From: Flavobacterium shii
GTDB taxonomy: Bacteria > Bacteroidota > Bacteroidia > Flavobacteriales > Flavobacteriaceae
DNA: 64,000 nt
NCBI RefSeq assembly: GCF_025847235.1
Contig: NZ_JAOZEW010000024.1
Span: forward strand, 1 to 64,000
Direction of reading: 5' to 3'
The position numbers and the translations under genes were made by a program. Position 1 is the first letter of the stretch. Each line of letters opens with the position of its first letter. Below the pieces are notes generated by a model. The model saw nothing but the letters and a program-made list of their open reading frames with translations, searched no databases and was not told the DNA's origin. Positions 24,736 to 34,105 of this stretch are shown here, one piece after another.

Positions 24736-26559
24736 ATGACTAACGAAGAAAAAATATCCAGAACTCCTTTCCCTAACTCCAATAAAGTATATGTTAACGG
24801 AGAAATACATCCCATAAAAGTTGCTATGCGCGAGGTAACTCTTAGCGATACCAGACTTTCTAATGGCGGAATCGAAAAAAATCCTTCTGTAACAATTTAT
24901 GATACATCAGGCCCTTACACCGATCCGAATATCCAAATCGACATCCGAAAAGGATTACCTCGCTTAAGAGAAGAATGGATTTTAGGGCGAAATGATGTAG
25001 AAATTCTAGACGAAATCAGTTCTGATTACGGACAAATTCGATTAAATGATGAGAGTTTAAATCACTTGCGTTTTGAGTATTTACACCAACCAAAACGTGC
25101 CAAAAAAGGCGCAAACGTTACACAACTTTATTACGCTAAACAAGGAATTATTACTCCTGAAATGGAATATATTGCCATTCGCGAAAACCAACGTATTGAG
25201 TTACTAAATGAGCAAACTAAAGCTATGCAATGCCAACATGCTGGACATAGTTTTGGTGCTAATACTCCAAAAAGCAAGATAACTCCAGAATTTGTACGAA
25301 GCGAAGTCGCAATTGGTCGCGCCATTATTCCGAACAACATTAACCATCCCGAAAGCGAACCTATGATTGTAGGTCGTAATTTCTTGGTAAAAATAAATGC
25401 TAATATTGGTAATAGTGCTGTAACATCGACCATTGAGGAAGAAGTCGAAAAAGCTGTTTGGGCTTGTCGCTGGGGAGCTGATACTATAATGGACTTATCT
25501 ACAGGAAAAAACATTCACGAAACCAGAGAATGGATTATTCGTAATTCGCCAGTGCCAATTGGGACAGTTCCTATTTATCAGGCACTCGAAAAAGTAAAAG
25601 GAATTGCCGAAGATTTAACTTGGGAAGTTTTCCGTGATACTCTTATCGAGCAAGCCGAGCAAGGTGTTTCTTATTTCACGATTCACGCAGGTGTTTTATT
25701 ACGTTACATTCATCTTACTGCCGAACGTGTTACAGGAATTGTTTCTCGTGGTGGATCTATAATGGCAAAGTGGTGTTTATTTCATCATAAAGAAAACTTC
25801 TTATATACTCACTTTGAGGAAATCTGCGAAATCATGAAACAATATGATGTAGCTTTTTCTCTAGGAGATGGTTTACGTCCAGGTTCTATTGCCGATGCCA
25901 ATGATGCTGCACAATTTGCCGAACTGGAAACTCTTGGAGAATTAGCCAAAATTGCCTGGAAACATGATGTTCAGGTATTTATAGAAGGTCCAGGTCACGT
26001 GCCAATGCATATGATTAAAGAAAACATGGACAAACAATTAGAACATTGTAATGAAGCTCCATTTTACACTCTTGGCCCATTAACTACAGATATTGCACCG
26101 GGTTATGACCATATTACTTCGGCTATTGGAGCTGCAATGATTGGTTGGTATGGTTGCGCGATGTTGTGTTATGTTACACCAAAAGAGCATCTAGGTCTGC
26201 CAAATAAAAAGGATGTAAAAGATGGCGTTATCACTTATAAAATCTCAGCTCATGCTGCCGATTTAGCCAAAGGCCATCCGGGAGCACAATATCGTGACAA
26301 TGCATTGAGTAAAGCACGTTTTGAATTTAGATGGGAAGATCAGTTTAATCTATCATTAGACCCTGATACAGCAAGAGAATTCCACGATGAAACACTTCCT
26401 GCTGAAGGTGCAAAAATTGCTCATTTCTGCTCGATGTGTGGTCCAAAATTCTGTTCTATGAAAATATCTCAGGAAATCCGTGATGTGGCTGCAGCCGAAA
26501 AAGGAATGCAAGAGAAATCGGAAGAGTTTATTGAGTTAGGAAAAGAGATTTATATTTAA
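24736..26559 (+). CDS. thiC: Phosphomethylpyrimidine synthase ThiC
   Basis: The 607-residue radical-SAM enzyme converts aminoimidazole ribotide to HMP phosphate. The noncanonical cluster motif C-x2-C-x4-C is at residues 565-573 (CSMCGPKFC). VGRNFLVKINANIGNSAV, RGGSIMAKWC, EGPGHVPMHMI and TLGPLTTDIAPGYDHITSAIG are typical ThiC blocks. I start it at the ATG at 24736 (MTNEEKISRTPFPNS). The upstream in-frame ATG at 24673 would add 21 residues encoded by repeat DNA, without family support. Confidence 0.96.
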   Translation: MTNEEKISRTPFPNSNKVYVNGEIHPIKVAMREVTLSDTRLSNGGIEKNPSVTIYDTSGPYTDPNIQIDIRKGLPRLREEWILGRNDVEILDEISSDYGQIRLNDESLNHLRFEYLHQPKRAKKGANVTQLYYAKQGIITPEMEYIAIRENQRIELLNEQTKAMQCQHAGHSFGANTPKSKITPEFVRSEVAIGRAIIPNNINHPESEPMIVGRNFLVKINANIGNSAVTSTIEEEVEKAVWACRWGADTIMDLSTGKNIHETREWIIRNSPVPIGTVPIYQALEKVKGIAEDLTWEVFRDTLIEQAEQGVSYFTIHAGVLLRYIHLTAERVTGIVSRGGSIMAKWCLFHHKENFLYTHFEEICEIMKQYDVAFSLGDGLRPGSIADANDAAQFAELETLGELAKIAWKHDVQVFIEGPGHVPMHMIKENMDKQLEHCNEAPFYTLGPLTTDIAPGYDHITSAIGAAMIGWYGCAMLCYVTPKEHLGLPNKKDVKDGVITYKISAHAADLAKGHPGAQYRDNALSKARFEFRWEDQFNLSLDPDTAREFHDETLPAEGAKIAHFCSMCGPKFCSMKISQEIRDVAAAEKGMQEKSEEFIELGKEIYI

Positions 26560-26588
26560 GAAAGAAAATAGAACAAAGAGGCAAGACT

Positions 26589-27185
26589 ATGATAGTTCTA
26601 TCAAATCCAACAGCAATAGCAAACGAAATAAATGTAATCCATTCTCTTTTTGAGGAAGGATTACAATTGTTTCATGTTCGAAAACCTAGTTATTCGCTAA
26701 AGGAAATGATTTCGTTTGTAGCTCAGATAAATCCTGAATTTAGACCGCAATTGGTATTACACAGTCACCATGAATTAGTCGAAAGTTTTAAGATAAATCG
26801 AATCCATTTTACAGAGGAAAAAAGAAAAAAGAATCTGGAGTTACCTCCAAAGTTTACAAATCTAATTTCATCAACATCAACACATTCAATTTCGGATTTT
26901 AATTCATTAGCTCCCGAATTTGAATATGCTTTTTTGAGTCCTGTTTATCCAAGTATTTCTAAGGACGATTATCTTCCTAAAACAGATTTATTTGAAGCCA
27001 TAAAAGACAGAACTAATACAAAAACTAAACTGATTGCTTTAGGCGGAATTAATGCTAAAAATATAGAAAAGTCGTTGATAAATGGCTTTGATAATGTTGC
27101 TTTATTAGGAACTATTTGGAATTCCGAAAACCCAATTAAAAATTTTAAATCATGTCAGAGAATCGCCCTTTCGTACTTACAATAG
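26589..27185 (+). CDS. ThiE/TenI-like protein (second thiamine-phosphate-synthase homologue)
   Basis: The 198-residue TIM-barrel protein shows the ThiE/TenI pattern (LFHVRKPSYS near the start, LISSTSTHSISDFNS, YAFLSPVYPSISK, ALGGINAKN, NVALLGTIWNS). The phosphate/pyrimidine-binding QxRxK of true ThiE is degraded to FHVRKP. The intact ThiE is two genes downstream, so this one is more likely a TenI-type accessory (thiazole tautomerase) or a diverged ThiE. Its 3' end overlaps thiD by 34 bp, indicating coupling within the operon. Confidence 0.8.
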   Translation: MIVLSNPTAIANEINVIHSLFEEGLQLFHVRKPSYSLKEMISFVAQINPEFRPQLVLHSHHELVESFKINRIHFTEEKRKKNLELPPKFTNLISSTSTHSISDFNSLAPEFEYAFLSPVYPSISKDDYLPKTDLFEAIKDRTNTKTKLIALGGINAKNIEKSLINGFDNVALLGTIWNSENPIKNFKSCQRIALSYLQ

Positions 27186-27907
27186 CTGGTTTTGATCCAT
27201 CTGGCGGTGCTGGAGTTCTAGCAGATTGCAAAACTTTTGAGCAACATCATGTAGCTGGACTTGCCATAAATACAGGAAATTCAATTCAGACAGAAAAAGA
27301 ATTCTTTGAAATAGAATGGACATCTCTTGATTTTGTGTTACGCTCTATAAAAACACTATTCGTAAGTTATGATATAAAGGTGGTAAAAATCGGTATTGTT
27401 CCTTCTCTACATTATTTAAAAGAAATTATTTTTAATATAAAAGAACTTTCGCCTAAAACCCAAATAGTCTGGGATACGGTTTTAAAATCTACAACCGAAT
27501 TTGATTTTATTACCATCGAAAACAAAACTGATTTAATCGAAATACTTGCTAAAATTGATTTGATTACACCAAATTTTAATGAAGTAAAAAAACTATTTCC
27601 TGATTTTGATTTTGACGAAAGTCAATTAGATAAACAAATCCCAACGGCTATTTTATTAAAAGGCGGACATAACAACAAAGCTATCGGAACTGATTATTTC
27701 TATAGCCAAAATGATCTTTTTGTGCTTACGCCAAATAACACCAAATGTTATGCCAAACATGGTTCGGGTTGCGTATTATCATCGGCTATTGCTGCTAATC
27801 TGGCTTTGGGTCAAGATTTAAAATCAGCCTGTGTAAATGCTAAAAATTATATCGAAAAATACTTGAATTCAACTTCAACCTTAATCGGATATCATTATGT
27901 ACAATAA
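27152..27907 (+). CDS. thiD: Hydroxymethylpyrimidine (phosphate) kinase ThiD
   Basis: The 251-residue ribokinase-fold enzyme phosphorylates HMP and HMP-phosphate to HMP-PP. Visible motifs are AGFDPSGGAGVLADCKTF, the N-x-GNSIQ substrate loop, TPNFNEVKKLF, ILLKGGHN and the catalytic anion hole HGSGCVLSSAIAANLALG. It overlaps the gene before by 34 bp and thiE by 11 bp. Confidence 0.93.
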   Translation: MSENRPFVLTIAGFDPSGGAGVLADCKTFEQHHVAGLAINTGNSIQTEKEFFEIEWTSLDFVLRSIKTLFVSYDIKVVKIGIVPSLHYLKEIIFNIKELSPKTQIVWDTVLKSTTEFDFITIENKTDLIEILAKIDLITPNFNEVKKLFPDFDFDESQLDKQIPTAILLKGGHNNKAIGTDYFYSQNDLFVLTPNNTKCYAKHGSGCVLSSAIAANLALGQDLKSACVNAKNYIEKYLNSTSTLIGYHYVQ

Positions 27908-28535
27908 ACTACAATACATCTCACAAGGAAATACAATCGAGGCACAATTGTACAATATTCACGAGGCGTTAGATAATGGCTGTGATTGGGTACAAATGCG
28001 ATTTAAAAACCAAACTACAAAGAATGCTTTTGCTTTAGCGGAAGCGGTAAAATTTTTATGCGAAGAATACCTAGCTAATTTCATCATCAATGACAATGTA
28101 TATCTGGCACAACAAATTGCTGCCGATGGAGTTCATCTAGGACTTTCAGACACAAAAATTGAAGAAGCTCGAGCCATATTAGGAAATACTAAAATCATTG
28201 GAGGAACTGCCAATACATTTGAAGATATTTCAAATCATATAAAAAATGGCTGCGATTATATTGGTCTTGGTCCATTTCAGTTCACAAAAACTAAAGAGAA
28301 ATTAAATCCGATTTTAGGTTTAGAAGGATATTATGAGATTATGCAGAAAATCAAATCTAATAATTTCGAAATTCCTATTTATGCTATTGGCGGAATCACA
28401 TTAGAAAACGCTGATCAATTAATAGAAACCGGAATTCATGGTATTGCTGTTTCTGGAATAATTACCAAAAGTCCCGAAAAAGGAAAACTCATTACTCAAC
28501 TTAACGAAAAATTATATGCAAACGTCATTATTTAA
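27897..28535 (+). CDS. thiE: Thiamine phosphate synthase ThiE
   Basis: The 212-residue TIM barrel joins HMP-PP and thiazole phosphate. Conserved elements are present: CDWVQMRFKNQTTK (QxRxK), FIINDNVYLAQQIAADGVHLG, GGTANTFED, DYIGLGPFQFTKTK, AIGGITLENADQL and GIAVSGII. It overlaps thiD (11 bp) and thiG (20 bp). Confidence 0.93.
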   Translation: MYNKLQYISQGNTIEAQLYNIHEALDNGCDWVQMRFKNQTTKNAFALAEAVKFLCEEYLANFIINDNVYLAQQIAADGVHLGLSDTKIEEARAILGNTKIIGGTANTFEDISNHIKNGCDYIGLGPFQFTKTKEKLNPILGLEGYYEIMQKIKSNNFEIPIYAIGGITLENADQLIETGIHGIAVSGIITKSPEKGKLITQLNEKLYANVII

Positions 28536-29292
28536 AATAGGCGATAAAATACTGGAATCCCGTTTATTTTTGGGAACAGGAAAATTTGGCTCGAATCTGG
28601 AAATGGAAAAAGCTATTTTGGCTTCGGGAAGCGAATTAGTTACGGTTGCTTTAAAACGCATTGATTTAGAAACTGAAACCGATGCTATTTTATCACATTT
28701 AAAACATCCGAGAATTAATTTATTACCAAATACATCCGGCGCCAGAAATGCTAAAGAAGCAATATTTGCCGCGCAATTAGCACGTGAAGCCCTTGAAACC
28801 AATTGGCTAAAACTCGAAATTCATCCTGATCCAAAGTACTTAATGCCCGATGCTATCGAAACTTTAAAAGCTACCGAAGAATTGGCTAAACTAGGTTTTA
28901 TTGTGCTTCCCTACATTCATGCTGATCCTGTTTTATGCAAACGTCTTGAAGATGTAGGAACAGCTGCCGTAATGCCTTTGGGCTCTCCTATTGGCAGTAA
29001 TAAAGGATTAAAGACAATAGATTTCTTAGAGATTATAATCGAGCAAAGCAATGTTCCTGTAATTATCGATGCTGGAATCGGAGCCCCCTCCGACGCCGCA
29101 AAAGCTATGGAATTAGGCGCTGATGCTGTTTTGGTTAATACTGCAATTGCCGTAGCAGGAAATCCAGAATTAATGGCAGAAGCTTTTAGGGAAGCTGTAA
29201 TCGCTGGCCGAAAAGCCTATGAAGCTAAACTAGGAAAACAATATAATCAAGCAATTGCTTCGAGCCCGTTGACTTCTTTTTTATATGATTAA
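28516..29292 (+). CDS. thiG: Thiazole synthase ThiG
   Basis: The 258-residue enzyme builds the thiazole phosphate ring from deoxyxylulose phosphate, dehydroglycine and ThiS thiocarboxylate. Family blocks include SRLFLGTGKFGS, VALKRID, LLPNTSGARNAKEAI, KLEIHPDPKYLMPDA, MPLGSPIGSNKGL, VIIDAGIGAPSDAAKAMELGADAVLVNTAIA. It starts inside thiE (20-bp overlap). A 108-bp gap containing a repeat separates it from thiH. Confidence 0.96.
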   Translation: MQTSLFKIGDKILESRLFLGTGKFGSNLEMEKAILASGSELVTVALKRIDLETETDAILSHLKHPRINLLPNTSGARNAKEAIFAAQLAREALETNWLKLEIHPDPKYLMPDAIETLKATEELAKLGFIVLPYIHADPVLCKRLEDVGTAAVMPLGSPIGSNKGLKTIDFLEIIIEQSNVPVIIDAGIGAPSDAAKAMELGADAVLVNTAIAVAGNPELMAEAFREAVIAGRKAYEAKLGKQYNQAIASSPLTSFLYD

Positions 29293-29302
29293 TTTAAATT
29301 AT

Positions 29303-29387
29303 TTAACCGCAAAGTACACTAAGAAAAAACGCTAAGAACACAAAGCTTTGCGGACTTTGCGTAAACCTTTGTGCCCTTTGCGGTTAA
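29303..29387. repeat. Inverted GCAAAG/CTTTGC repeat cluster between thiG and thiH
   Basis: The segment opens with TTAACCGCAAAG and closes with CTTTGCGGTTAA (29303-29314 against 29376-29387). In between are further AAGC, GCGGACTTTGCG and TTTGTG units. Related GCAAAG-rich DNA occurs at 55900-56085, ending in the same TTTGCGGTTAA. It looks like a dispersed intergenic element inserted in the operon. Confidence 0.65.
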
Positions 29388-29400
29388 AAAACAAAATCCA

Positions 29401-30558
29401 ATGAACACATTCAAATCTGTTTTTAATCAATACGACTGGAATACCATCCAATCCAAAATATATCAAACTTCTTCTCAGCAAGTAGAACGTGCTTTGACTA
29501 AAAACAAACGAAATCTTGATGATTTTCTGGCATTAATTTCTCCTGCTGCTTTACCTTATTTAGAGCAAATGGCGCAAGAATGTCATGAATTGACAAAGAA
29601 GCGCTTTGGCAAAACGATTCAGATGTATGCGCCACTTTATTTAAGTAACGAATGCCAGAACATTTGTACTTATTGCGGTTTTAGCTTGGACAATAAAATC
29701 AAACGAAAAACACTTTCTGACCCTGAGATTAAACTGGAAGTTGAAGCTTTAAAAAATATCGGATTCGACCATGTTTTATTGGTAACTGGCGAAGCAAATT
29801 ATACGGTAAATATTAATTATTTTCTGAATGCCATTACTCAAATAAGAGAACATTTTTCGATTATTTCTGTTGAAGTTCAACCGCTCTCTACCGAAGAATA
29901 TGAAAAACTTCATGAAGCTGGTGTCTATTCTGTATTAGTATATCAGGAAACGTATCATCAGGAGATTTACAAAAAATATCATACTAAAGGCAAAAAATCA
30001 AATTTCGATTTTAGATTAGAAACTCCTGACAGAATTGGAACAGCTGGTATTCATAAAATTGGATTAGGTGTTTTATTAGGCTTAGAAGATTGGCGTACAG
30101 ACAGCTTTTTTAATGCTTTGCACATAGATTACCTCCAAAAAAAATATTGGCAAACAAAGTATTCCGTTTCTTTCCCGAGGTTACGTCCAGCCGAAGGTAT
30201 CATCGAACCCAATTTTATTATGGATGATAAAGATTTAACACAACTGATTTGTGCATACCGATTATGGAATGAAGATTTAGAAATCTCCATATCTACGCGT
30301 GAAAATGAAAAATTCAGAAATAACATCATCCCGATTGGAACAACAAGTATGAGTGCAGGTTCAAAAACAAACCCTGGCGGATACGTTGTTGATCCACAAT
30401 CATTAGAGCAATTTGAGATTAGCGATGAACGTTCTGCCCAAGAAATAGCAAAAATTATTACCAATAGTGGGTACGAACCTGTTTGGAAAGATTGGAACAA
30501 AAGCTATAATAATATTTTTTTGAGTAACGATTTCAACAATCTAAAATCAACAGTCTAA
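29401..30558 (+). CDS. thiH: 2-iminoacetate synthase ThiH
   Basis: The 385-residue radical-SAM tyrosine lyase makes dehydroglycine for the thiazole ring in anaerobic-type synthesis. The SAM cluster motif C85-x3-C89-x2-C92 (CQNICTYCGF) is intact, followed by LVTGEANYTVNINYF and VEVQPLSTEEYEKLHEAGV. The C-terminal SAGSKTNPGGY region is also typical. I start it at the ATG at 29401 (MNTFKSVF). An earlier in-frame codon at 29371 lies in the repeat. ThiF follows after 13 bp. Confidence 0.94.
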   Translation: MNTFKSVFNQYDWNTIQSKIYQTSSQQVERALTKNKRNLDDFLALISPAALPYLEQMAQECHELTKKRFGKTIQMYAPLYLSNECQNICTYCGFSLDNKIKRKTLSDPEIKLEVEALKNIGFDHVLLVTGEANYTVNINYFLNAITQIREHFSIISVEVQPLSTEEYEKLHEAGVYSVLVYQETYHQEIYKKYHTKGKKSNFDFRLETPDRIGTAGIHKIGLGVLLGLEDWRTDSFFNALHIDYLQKKYWQTKYSVSFPRLRPAEGIIEPNFIMDDKDLTQLICAYRLWNEDLEISISTRENEKFRNNIIPIGTTSMSAGSKTNPGGYVVDPQSLEQFEISDERSAQEIAKIITNSGYEPVWKDWNKSYNNIFLSNDFNNLKSTV

Positions 30559-30571
30559 AATCTAAAATTTC

Positions 30572-31282
30572 ATGAGTATAATACAAGATTTTTTACGTTA
30601 TAACCGCCAAATGATGTTGCCTGAAATTGGTGATATCGGACAAGAAAAAATAAAACAAGCAAAAGTATTGGTTATTGGTGCTGGTGGTTTGGGCTGTCCT
30701 ATTTTGCAATATTTAGCAACCGCAGGAGTGGGAACAATCGGTATTGTAGATTTTGATATAATAGAAATTCACAATCTACATCGTCAAATTTTATATACAG
30801 AAGAAACTGTTGGTCAAGCCAAAACTTCGACTGCTAAAACTGTAGTCGAAAAACTGAATCCGTTAATTACTGTTATTCCTTTTGAAGAAAAATTGACTCC
30901 CGAAAATGCATCTCAAATTATTCAGGAATTTGATTTTGTTGTAGATGGTTCGGATAATTTTAAAACTCGCTATCTTATTAATGACACTTGTGTGGATTTA
31001 AACAAAACACTGGTTTACGGAAGTATCTTAAAATTTGAAGGACAAGTAGCGGTTTTTAATCACAATGGCAGTAAAAATTTACGCGATTTATTTCCAGAAA
31101 TGCCCGACCCTAAAGATGTTCCTAATTGTAATCTCAACGGTGTTCTTGGCACATTACCCGGAATAATCGGTACGATGATGGCACACGAAACATTAAAACT
31201 AATACTGGGTTTACCTGTATTAAATAACGAATTAGTTCTTTTTGATACGATAAACTGGAACTTTATTAAACTGAATTTCTAG
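30572..31282 (+). CDS. thiF: ThiF/MoeB-type adenylyltransferase (HesA family)
   Basis: The 236-residue E1-like enzyme has the ATP-binding VLVIGAGGLGCPI (33-45), the DFDIIEIHNLHRQ block and VDGSDNFKTRYLINDTCV. As last gene of the operon, next to ThiH and with ThiS upstream, it should adenylate ThiS. The two zinc CxxC pairs of E. coli ThiF and MoeB are absent; only a single Cys remains at PNCNLNGVLG. MoeB activity cannot be ruled out. The stop overlaps the convergent MOSC gene by 4 bp. Confidence 0.9.
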   Translation: MSIIQDFLRYNRQMMLPEIGDIGQEKIKQAKVLVIGAGGLGCPILQYLATAGVGTIGIVDFDIIEIHNLHRQILYTEETVGQAKTSTAKTVVEKLNPLITVIPFEEKLTPENASQIIQEFDFVVDGSDNFKTRYLINDTCVDLNKTLVYGSILKFEGQVAVFNHNGSKNLRDLFPEMPDPKDVPNCNLNGVLGTLPGIIGTMMAHETLKLILGLPVLNNELVLFDTINWNFIKLNF

Positions 31283-32076
31283 AAAACCATAGTATCACCA
31301 ACATTAATAACAGCATTTTCCAGACATATTAAATTTGTACCAAAGAAAACGGAATTATCTATTTTACGATACTTACTTAATGTTTTTAATGGTTCTTTTT
31401 TTACAACACCTTTACTAGGATCATTATTTACCATGATGCATCTTCCGCAAGGTTTTATATTTTTGAATTTGCCATTTCCAATCTGAAATGCTTCAAAATT
31501 ATCTTCTTCGTGTGCAACCGTAGTAGTAATTACAATATTGGGTCTGAACCTTAAAAAAGTTATTTTCTCTTGGAGTTTTTCATTTAAATTATCCAGACTT
31601 TCGCTTCCTATCAATAAGTACGGATAACCATCGGCAAGGCTAACATTAAATGTGGTATCTAGTTTTGAACTAGTATGTTTTCTATCTCCGATATTAATGA
31701 TTTTAACTAGTTTACAAGTAAATCCTATTTGAGTAGTAAACCATTCTGAAGTAGTTTTATTTACCTCAACAACTTCACTTTTATCATCCCATACCATCGA
31801 AGAAATTGGTGCGCCTAAGTTTTCATCAATAAAAAATTCATGCTTTTTATCTAGATATGTTATTGTCATCTTTCCATCCGAAATTTGTGGGTAGAACTGA
31901 CTTAAAAAAGGATATTCCCTTTGGGTAATAAATTGATTAAACTCATCTACAAGCATCCATCTGCGGTCGTTTTCAAACCCCATTTCTTCGGCCATAGCGC
32001 TTTTACAACTAATTCCTGCCAAACTTTTGATAGGATAGATATAAAGTTCTTTTACAATGTAACTAGTACTCATCAT
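31279..32076 (-). CDS. MOSC domain protein with N-terminal beta-barrel (mARC/YcbX-like)
   Basis: The 265-residue protein has an N-terminal MOSC_N barrel (IVKELYIYPIKSLAGISCKSA, DRRWMLVD) and a C-terminal MOSC domain (FRPNIVI, FKNIKPCGRCIMVNNDPSKG). The PCxRC motif contains the Cys that in mARC proteins ligates molybdenum. mARC/YcbX enzymes reduce N-hydroxylated substrates. It overlaps the 3' end of aat by 14 bp on the same strand, so the two are coupled. Confidence 0.88.
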   Translation of the reverse strand: MMSTSYIVKELYIYPIKSLAGISCKSAMAEEMGFENDRRWMLVDEFNQFITQREYPFLSQFYPQISDGKMTITYLDKKHEFFIDENLGAPISSMVWDDKSEVVEVNKTTSEWFTTQIGFTCKLVKIINIGDRKHTSSKLDTTFNVSLADGYPYLLIGSESLDNLNEKLQEKITFLRFRPNIVITTTVAHEEDNFEAFQIGNGKFKNIKPCGRCIMVNNDPSKGVVKKEPLKTLSKYRKIDNSVFFGTNLICLENAVINVGDTMVF

Positions 32077-32707
32077 TATTTAAAATTTGCATAAAAACAT
32101 CACGTTCAATTTCTCGGCACCCTAAACTTTCCAGATGTGGATTATAAACCTGACAATCTAAGAGTTTATAATTCTCCTCTTTTAGTTTATTTACTAAAGC
32201 AATAAAAGCTACTTTGGATGCATTTGACACTTTTGAGAACATACTTTCTCCACAAAAAACATGTCCTAAATCTACACCATATAAACCACCTACCAATACA
32301 TCATTCTCCCACACCTCAACCGATTTTGCAAAACCCATCTCATGAAGTTTACAATAGGATTCAATCATGTTATTAGAAATCCAGGTTCCGTTTTGACCAT
32401 CACGTTTTATCTTCTGACAATTCGAAATTACATCTCTAAAATTCTGGTTGAAAGTAACCTTAAAAATATTTCGATTAAGAATATTACGCATGCTTTTAGT
32501 CACAATCAATTCATCCAAAAACAAAACCATCCTAGGATTTGGTGCCCACCATAATATCGGTTCACCTTCATTAAACCACGGAAAAATTCCGTTGCGATAT
32601 GCCAATTGCAATCGTTCTACAGATAAATCACCACCAATAGCCAGAATCCCATCATAATTGGCTTCTGAAACTGGCGGAAAAAATAAAACTTCGGATAAAT
32701 AATACAT
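32063..32707 (-). CDS. aat: Leucyl/phenylalanyl-tRNA-protein transferase
   Basis: The 214-residue enzyme appends Leu or Phe to proteins with N-terminal Arg or Lys, marking them for ClpAP degradation. Signature blocks are LAYRNGIFPWFNEGEPILWWAPNPRMVLFLDEL, DGQNGTWISNNMIESYCKLHEMGFAKSVEVWEN and GGLYGVDLGHVFCGESMFS. It starts its minus-strand unit with the MOSC gene behind it. Confidence 0.95.
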   Translation of the reverse strand: MYYLSEVLFFPPVSEANYDGILAIGGDLSVERLQLAYRNGIFPWFNEGEPILWWAPNPRMVLFLDELIVTKSMRNILNRNIFKVTFNQNFRDVISNCQKIKRDGQNGTWISNNMIESYCKLHEMGFAKSVEVWENDVLVGGLYGVDLGHVFCGESMFSKVSNASKVAFIALVNKLKEENYKLLDCQVYNPHLESLGCREIERDVFMQILNNDEY

Positions 32708-32721
32708 TTTTAGATAAAATA

Positions 32722-32755
32722 TAAAAACCCGACAAATTTAAAAAAATTGCCGGGT
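32722..32755 (-). terminator. Rho-independent terminator after the DUF3127 gene
   Basis: An interrupted stem ACCCG-CAATTT type closes an A-rich loop, with an A-run on the plus strand (32724-32727 and around) acting as U-tract for minus-strand transcripts. Confidence 0.7.
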
Positions 32756-32784
32756 CTGCTTATTATAAAATCAAAACCTATTGA

Positions 32785-33156
32785 TTAAAATGGTAAATCG
32801 TCTGGTTCGTCTTCATTTAAATTTGTAGCTGGAGCAAAAGCTTCTGCAGCAGGCATTGGAGGCGTTTGACCTGGAGCAGCTGTATCTAATTTCTCAATTC
32901 TCCATCCTTGGATACTGTTAAAATATCTAGTTTCTCCTTGTGGATTAACCCATTCTCTACCTCTTAAGTTAATTGAAACTTTTACTGGATCTCCCGTTTT
33001 ATAACTACTCAACAAATCGCATTTATCCTGAGTAAATTCGATCATGATGTGTTGAGGATATTGCTCTTCTGTAGTAACTACAAGTTCTCTTTTCTTAAAT
33101 GATGCACTAACTTGTTGTTCTGGATTAACAACTTTTACTTTTCCTGTAACTTCCAT
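32785..33156 (-). CDS. DUF3127 protein (OB-fold, SSB-like)
   Basis: The 123-residue protein matches DUF3127 in most of its length: VTGKVKVVNPEQQVSASFKKRELVVTTEEQYPQHIMIEFTQDK, then KTGDPVKVSINLRGREW and FNSIQGWRIEKL. The tail is Pro/Ala-rich and ends in an acidic DEPDDLPF, strikingly like the C-terminal acidic DDDIPF tip of single-stranded-DNA-binding proteins. Function in Bacteroidota is not established. It follows the flavin reductase gene after 23 bp. Confidence 0.88.
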   Translation of the reverse strand: MEVTGKVKVVNPEQQVSASFKKRELVVTTEEQYPQHIMIEFTQDKCDLLSSYKTGDPVKVSINLRGREWVNPQGETRYFNSIQGWRIEKLDTAAPGQTPPMPAAEAFAPATNLNEDEPDDLPF

Positions 33157-33179
33157 CTCCGTTTTTATTTAATTGTTAT

Positions 33180-34064
33180 TTATTTTTTATCCTTTTTAGC
33201 CAAAAGTACTTTCCAAGCCGATATTACATCATTATTATCAAGATACTTTTTAGCCTCTTTATGCACTTTTACCTCATCATCAGAGCTCAATACTCCTTTC
33301 ACCGAAAAGTTTTCTTTCACAAAGATACTAACTTCTTCTATTGTAGGCAAGGCTTCGATATTGCCTAATTTCCCTAAATCATTACCATCAAAAACAGTAC
33401 TTTCTTTTACATAATCAGGTATCGCATCTACTCCAACTCCAAGAGTTGTAAGTGGTTTTTCGACTTCAAAAAGTCCTTGATTCGATCTCGAATACCAATT
33501 ACTTCCTAAGCGGGAAACCAAATCTATTTTATGTTGATCAATAGCTCCGTTTTCATCTAAAATTGCTTCGTGAATATGAATTTTCACCACTTCGCAAAGA
33601 ATTAGATTTCCAGCTCCTCCTTCTGTCCCTAACGGAATAATTTGTGTTACCTTACATTCAAATTGTACTGGCGACTCTTTTACGCGATATGGTTTTACAA
33701 TATCTGATGGAACTTGCGTTAATCCTGATTTTATAAATTCATTAACTCCATCGGCATATTCTGTACTTGCCAACGATGTTTGTTGTACAATATCATAATT
33801 AACAACATTAATAACAACTTCTCCTGTAGCCTCGGCATTGATTAAAGTATGTTTTATAGAATTATCACGTACTCTACGAGATGGTGAAAAAACTAAAATT
33901 GGCGGATTAGCACTAAATACATTGAAGAAACTAAATGGCGATAAATTCGGTTTTCCGTCTTTATCTATAGTACTTGCGAAAGCAATAGGTCTAGGTCCAA
34001 CAGCACTTTGTAAGTAACCTTGCAATTTTGCTGTCGTAATTTCCTTTGGATCAATACTAATCAT
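33180..34064 (-). CDS. Flavin reductase family protein (FMN-binding split barrel)
   Basis: The 294-residue protein has the flavin-reductase split-barrel: VGPRPIAFASTIDKDGKPNLSPFSFFNVFSANPP near the start, RDNSIKHTLINAEATGEVVINV, and SPVQFECKV. The ~90-residue C-terminal extension (from ~205) is predicted helical and typical of the flavobacterial form. Substrate unknown. A -7 element TACTTTTG is at 34098-34105 on the minus strand. The DUF3127 gene follows closely. Confidence 0.88.
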   Translation of the reverse strand: MISIDPKEITTAKLQGYLQSAVGPRPIAFASTIDKDGKPNLSPFSFFNVFSANPPILVFSPSRRVRDNSIKHTLINAEATGEVVINVVNYDIVQQTSLASTEYADGVNEFIKSGLTQVPSDIVKPYRVKESPVQFECKVTQIIPLGTEGGAGNLILCEVVKIHIHEAILDENGAIDQHKIDLVSRLGSNWYSRSNQGLFEVEKPLTTLGVGVDAIPDYVKESTVFDGNDLGKLGNIEALPTIEEVSIFVKENFSVKGVLSSDDEVKVHKEAKKYLDNNDVISAWKVLLAKKDKK

Positions 34065-34097
34065 ACTTTTATCTTTCTAATCATTATTAGAAGACAA

Positions 34098-34105
34098 CAA
34101 AAGTA
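34098..34105 (-). promoter_or_regulatory. Probable -7 element of the flavin reductase gene
   Basis: TACTTTTG on the minus strand, 33 bp before the start codon. No good TTG at the expected distance. Confidence 0.5.
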
